64,000 bases of DNA, from assembly GCA_014338405.1 (NCBI GenBank), contig JTDE01022144.1:28255-92254 (forward strand), read 5' to 3'. This document shows, piece by piece, positions 60,036-64,000 of the stretch; the stretch's first letter is position 1; each line of letters begins with the position of its first letter. Source of the stretch: Paragonimus skrjabini miyazakii (lineage: Eukaryota; Platyhelminthes; Trematoda; Plagiorchiida; Troglotrematidae). A program made the translations under genes and the position numbers. Below the pieces are notes generated by a model. The model worked only from the letters and a program-made list of their open reading frames with translations. It ran no database searches and had not been told where the DNA came from.

Positions 60036-61130
60036 TGTTAATGTGTAGGATAAAACACGATCAATAACCTAACATGTCAACGGAGTAACACTCTGTTGGA
60101 TAAAATGCTTCGACGACCTCAACAGAGAGGAATGTCTGAATAAGGGTCAATGTGGTTTGTATCCTTTGCAAGTAAATGTGACAATGTAACTATGTGGTGT
60201 AAACTTGAATGAGAACTGCTGGCAATGGGGTTTTCATTCAGAGTTGATGATCTCCGCTCGAGAAGTTCAGATGGTCTGAGTATTACACCTAGTCGGTCTT
60301 GATTAGATGTTAGATTGCTATAACGTGGGTGTGTTAATATAATGCCTGTATGGTCGACACATCCACCTCGAAAAGTTTTAGGCCGGAGTCCAACTTCTAA
60401 TCGGTACACGCATATGCACTACTGATGCACCGTAACAAGATCAAAGCTCTGATCAATTGTTTTCTATTCTGATCAACCGTAAGATTTATCAAGAAGCAGA
60501 ATGTACCACGTTATGTGAGTGCTGTGTGAACAAAATTTTCTGCCAGTTATCAATGAACAGAAAATACACTTGTCATTATTCATCCAAACGAGTAGCAATC
60601 CGTTTGGTCTTAGTACACCAAAGCCGATTTCCGTGATTAGCTAGAGATTACATCTCCCGAGTAGTTCTGATCCGTTGGAATTTCTAACTGATACAGTGAA
60701 GTTAATTTGATTTCAACTGGTCAGTAGATGTGCACACGGAAAATTGGAACTTTGTAAATGACCCACTCTCTAGTTTTGATCCAAAAAATCTGGTTTTTCA
60801 CATTAACGCAGTGTTAGTTGTTACCTTTCATAAACAGAAAGTATGCTCTGTGTATGATTTTCATGAAATTAGTCGAATGTTTTACCCGTTTGTTAAAATT
60901 TGATACATATGTAGCATAAGCTTATAAATAAATCACTACATGTTAAGCACTCGTCGAAATTGCCTTAGGAATTCCTAGTCAAACAGCGGTTAGATGGCAA
61001 TTCGAAATTTACAACTATTTGTCACGTTTGAGCGACCACAATTTCGAAAATCAGATTTCTACAACTTATAAAACTGTTTACGTTAAGACTTTGTGGTTAT
61101 TCCCAATTACTATCGAATAACTCGTACGTC
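60036..61130. other. Non-coding stretch, no gene supported
   Basis: A 96-codon minus frame (60409-60119) of unknown nature, otherwise AT-rich sequence without recognisable features. Confidence 0.35.
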
Positions 61131-61133
61131 AGT

Positions 61134-61299
61134 TTGAATGATGACCAGAACATAATCAACATTGAACCAGTTATCGATAATCTTCACATTAAATCTTTTG
61201 CTCAGTTGATCGTTAACTGGTCGAACGTGTGTTTCTCAGATGTTTACAGGAATGCTAGTTACTTGTTTTTTGTCTATTTGCATCTGCAGATAATCCAGG
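61134..61299 (+). CDS. Possible exon of an unidentified gene
   Basis: A plus frame preceded by a GTACGTCAG acceptor-like string runs to a candidate donor (ATCCAG/GTAATA, about 61300). The product reads NDDQNIINIEPVIDNLHIKS, then FAQLIVNWSNVCFSDVYRNA. Composition is protein-like, but no family is recognised and the phase does not match the next candidate at 61690. Confidence 0.2.
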
Positions 61300-61369
61300 T
61301 AATATTCAACCACTTACAATTGAATAACATTTACAGTTAATTGCGGATTTCGTATTCACTTGAACGTTT

Positions 61370-61640
61370 CAGCCAACCCCTTGAGACAAGAATAACTATA
61401 CTTGAGCTTCACCCTTGGTAGACCTCGTCCGTAATGCACGTTCCTAACACGGCCGGGCTCAGAACTCCGTGCGTGCTTTCATGAGACAACCGTGTTGACC
61501 ACTACGCCACTGACCACACATCAGACACAATTAAATTACAATTTTTTGTGTACTCTCAGACACATTCGCTTGTGAGCGGAGATTTTGCGACCTGGAGAGT
61601 CAGATTGAGAATATGGCACCATGAGAATTCTTATATTTAC
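61370..61640 (-). repeat. SINE copy, degenerate
   Basis: On the minus strand: leader, A box region (GTCAGTGGCGTAGTGGTCAA), B-box relic, and hammerhead with CGGACGA and GAAG in place of CTGACGA and GAAA. The 5' part of the body is visible; the 3' end is missing. Confidence 0.75.
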
Positions 61641-61707
61641 ACACCTAGCGCCCACAATGCACAATAGGGTTGACATCCTGGAAAAACCAAGAATTTTCTT
61701 TGAATGC

Positions 61708-61872
61708 TTACAGTTGATGGTTTAGGACGATTAACTGTGGGAAATATCGTCTTTCATTCTCCGGACTGGTATTCATCTGTTACAAGCAGAACGATGTGTC
61801 AACTACACGACGTTCAACAATGGCTTTCTGAAGGAATCAACTTATGGAAGATCAGCTCACAAGGGATGAAGT
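61708..61872 (+). CDS. Possible terminal exon of an unidentified gene
   Basis: After an acceptor-like GAATGCTTACAG the frame reads DGLGRLTVGNIVFHSPDWYS, then CQLHDVQQWLSEGINLWKIS, ending in TAA. It is protein-like in composition and lies about 400 bp downstream of the candidate at 61134, but a two-base start phase does not fit that exon directly. No family is recognised. Confidence 0.2.
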
Positions 61873-61874
61873 AA

Positions 61875-62896
61875 AGTCATGCACACATTTTGCTGAAGCC
61901 GCCAGTTATCTTTGACAGCAGTCTTTTATAGGCGTCCACTGCCAGGAGTTTATTCACATTTCAAGTAGGAAGCAATCAAATTTTTGATTGGAAAACTTAG
62001 TGTCGACATAATGGTAATCTGAGCAGATGAACATTTCGATGTACCTCACACAACACCTCATGTTACTCGTTGCTCACGTTGTTAGAGTAAACTGACAGAC
62101 GCAGTCACAGTTTCCAACATGTATTCAGCCAGGGTTACCCCTGTTTTGAGTCACGTGCATCTGGTTTAGTATATTACCTGGACAACAAGAAATGTAGGGC
62201 AGCTCTGTACTGATGAATGAGTGTACACATTATAGATGGGTCTGTTGTTAAACTGTCAAGGCAAAAGTTAGGTACGAAAACCAGCATTCGTCACCGTTTC
62301 GAAGAAGTTGCCTGCGTACGTCGAACAGCAGATAGTCCAAAAGAGCTAATTAACAAGAGAATATTCATCGCGATTTGATGAAAAAGTAGATCCATTCATC
62401 AATGAAAAGCTGACGTGTCTGTTCTACCGAAAAGAAGACGTGGGTGCAAATGTAGACAAACATTATGAAGTCAGTGTCTTGAACCTGACCGCACTACATA
62501 AATCACAGGTTGGGAGCTCGAACGAGCTTAAAACCAGTGGAACAGTGACTCGACGGTTGCAAACAACACTGTCCATTTATGGCAAATAAAAATCTGACTA
62601 TTGAAGTGATTTTGTTTTTACCGAAAGTGCATGAACTATTACCAAACCAGCTCCAGTGATTTTCGTAAAACATTTTGAAAACTAATCAGTTAATTCTTAG
62701 AGTTGCTACTGCTGGCAATCTGTTCGTTCATTTTTGAAGGTTTTACTGGATCTGGTTGGATATTCTGGAAGGCCAATGTGGCTGAACGGAATTTCAAGTA
62801 AAAACGCACACCATCCGCTGTAAGTTTCTACTTTGGATTGTTGACACGTTTTTTTTGGATACGTCATTATGAGCCTCAGTAGTAACACGGTTGACT
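61875..62896. other. Non-coding stretch, no gene supported
   Basis: No recognisable coding region or repeat. Confidence 0.4.
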
Positions 62897-63310
62897 GATG
62901 AGTAGTCGGGATTTGGTTAATTTCAAGTTGAAAATCACTTACATTTATTTGCAGCCTCCACGTTCAAATACACTTTCCAGCCAGCCCTTTTAAAAAAAGA
63001 AGCACTAGACTCAAGTTCTAATCTTGTCACAGCTCCTCAGTAATGCATATCCTAGCCACGGCAAGCAATATAACTCCGATCACACTTTTTTGAGGCAACC
63101 GTGTTAACCACTGCGATATTGACCTCATGGTTACCTCATGAAAGCGTGGTCAGAGTTCTAATACTTGCCGTGGCTAGGCTGTGCACTATTGAGGAGCTGT
63201 AACAAGATTGGAACTTGAGTCTAGTGTTGCTTTTTTTAAAGGGCTGGCTGGAAAGTGTATTTGAACGTGAAGGCTTCAAGTAAATGTAAGTGATATCCAA
63301 CCTGACTGAC
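62897..63310. repeat. SINE inverted duplication (imperfect palindrome)
   Basis: The left arm (62897-63128) is a minus-strand SINE from 3' terminus to A box; the right arm (about 63125-63310) is a plus-strand copy starting inside the tRNA head. Both arms share private changes absent from other copies, such as TTGCCGTGGCTAGG, GAGGAGCTGT.ACAAGATT.G and GTGTATTTGAACGTG. This shows that one arm was copied from the other. Both hammerhead cores are dead (TTGAGGA or CTGAGGA with GGAA or AGAA). Transcribed through, it would fold into a hairpin of about 180 pairs. Confidence 0.88.
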
Positions 63311-63355
63311 TGGGATCACGAAATGTGTAAGGTGACATCTTTGAGATCACATTAC

Positions 63356-63643
63356 TTAAGTACTTGAATACCACACATCAATTTTTTTGCCTACAGATGA
63401 ATCGTTGATACTGCTAAAAATCGGTTGTTGTTGTTCGTCTACATGCTCAATAAACTCGATAATTATCGTATTACGTTTCGGTTGAACATACACCACATCG
63501 ACCATCCTTAACTTGTAAACCCGGAAACAAACCCTAGAATCCAAGCCATTTCACGATCATTCTGGCTGAAATACTTGCCTAAAAGGTTTATCCCATTAAA
63601 GCCTGTTAACCGGGTCGGGTAGACAAACAGCTTTAACATATAG
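63356..63643 (-). CDS. Candidate 3' exon(s) of a gene at the right edge, with a frame change
   Basis: After the acceptor GTGTCTACAG (before 63643) the minus frame reads YMLKLFVYPTRLTGFNGINL, then GKYFSQNDREMAWILGFVSG, ending in TAA at 63510-63508. A second open frame on the same strand overlaps it and continues MVDVVYVQPKRNTIIIEFIE, then HVDEQQQPIFSSINDSSVGK, ending at 63356. Both have protein-like composition; together they look like one terminal exon broken by an indel near 63515, or alternatively two exons. No family is recognised. Earlier exons would lie beyond the window. Confidence 0.3.
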
Positions 63644-63769
63644 CTGTAGACACAATCGTCCTAACCATCACGAGTGTGTACGCGCATCTCAGGTCAAATC
63701 GACATGTCCCATCATTTTAGTATTTTGACCATTCTGACCAGCAGTCGACAGTTTGGCTGTTGAAAACTG

Positions 63770-64000
63770 CCCACTTGTCGGAGTCTCGTCGGCTTTCCAT
63801 TCAGTCCCTTTCGAAAAGGTGTATTCAGCCCGAGTTTCACTCTTGCTACAGTTCGTCATTAGAACTTAACTTCACCACAACCAGAAGTTAAACTCTGACC
63901 AAGCCTTCATGGGAAAAACGAGTTGACCACTGTACGTAAACGCCCAGGCGCAGTCACTTGCTAGTAATGCTCAGATTTCCTGGTCGCTTCAAGAGGGTGT
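63770..64000 (-). repeat. SINE copy cut by the window edge
   Basis: The minus strand holds leader, tRNA-like head and hammerhead region with GAAACTCGGG and ATGACGA in place of CTGACGA (inactive), then the start of the body. The 5' leader continues beyond base 64000. Confidence 0.75.

Noticed and set aside
1..64000. CRISPR array, operons, Shine-Dalgarno sites or prokaryotic terminators
   Set aside because: The sequence is eukaryotic. No regularly spaced direct repeats and no dense coding were seen.

Overview
The window is eukaryotic nuclear DNA. It holds split genes with GT..AG introns, very few coding exons and a dense, decayed load of transposable elements. It most likely comes from a parasitic flatworm, probably a trematode. 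Three things suggest this: a dispersed tRNA-related SINE that carries a hammerhead ribozyme in the manner of schistosome Sm-alpha; Penelope-like, BEL/Pao and several LINE lineages side by side; and a conserved gene (SNIP1) whose short exons are separated by kilobase introns. The species assignment is inference. There is a 100-N assembly gap at 43136-43235.

Host genes. On the minus strand, two exons (34713-34954 and 26370-26576) encode the FHA domain and acidic C-terminus of a SNIP1 orthologue. They are separated by an 8.1 kb intron filled with repeats. On the plus strand, a promoter with a TATA box, a signal-peptide exon (47737-47788) and two further exons (54119-54243, 55613-55934) join in phase. 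Together they make a candidate small secreted protein with a C-type-lectin-like first half, interrupted by one apparent frameshift. Weaker exon candidates lie at 23418, 24719, 31038, 35184, 61134, 61690 and at the right edge (63356-63643).

Mobile elements, left to right. A mariner-family transposon enters from the left edge, with an open transposase frame, one terminal repeat and a TA site (1-662). A non-LTR LINE reverse transcriptase fragment follows at 5670-6590. A decayed Penelope-like element (PLE) is at 9095-9850 (minus), and an R2-group-like LINE at 17900-18900. A LINE 3' end with the GATGAT tail typical of RTE-like elements is at 33150-34250 (minus, inside the SNIP1 intron). A complete but dead BEL/Pao retrotransposon with recognisable LTRs spans 37187-42710, followed by another LINE remnant up to the assembly gap. 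A PLE in apparent head-to-tail tandem with the tail of a second copy is at 56460-59503 (minus).

SINE family. At least a dozen fragments of one roughly 330-400 bp family recur from 12.9 kb to the right edge. Each has a tRNA-like head with A and B boxes, a hammerhead ribozyme and a conserved tail. Only two copies (44721-44765 plus, 46156-46200 minus) keep an intact catalytic core. Several loci are inverted head-to-head pairs; the one at 62897-63310 is a true inverted duplication because its arms share private mutations.

Most of the remaining sequence is unique-looking non-coding DNA in which no gene could be supported.
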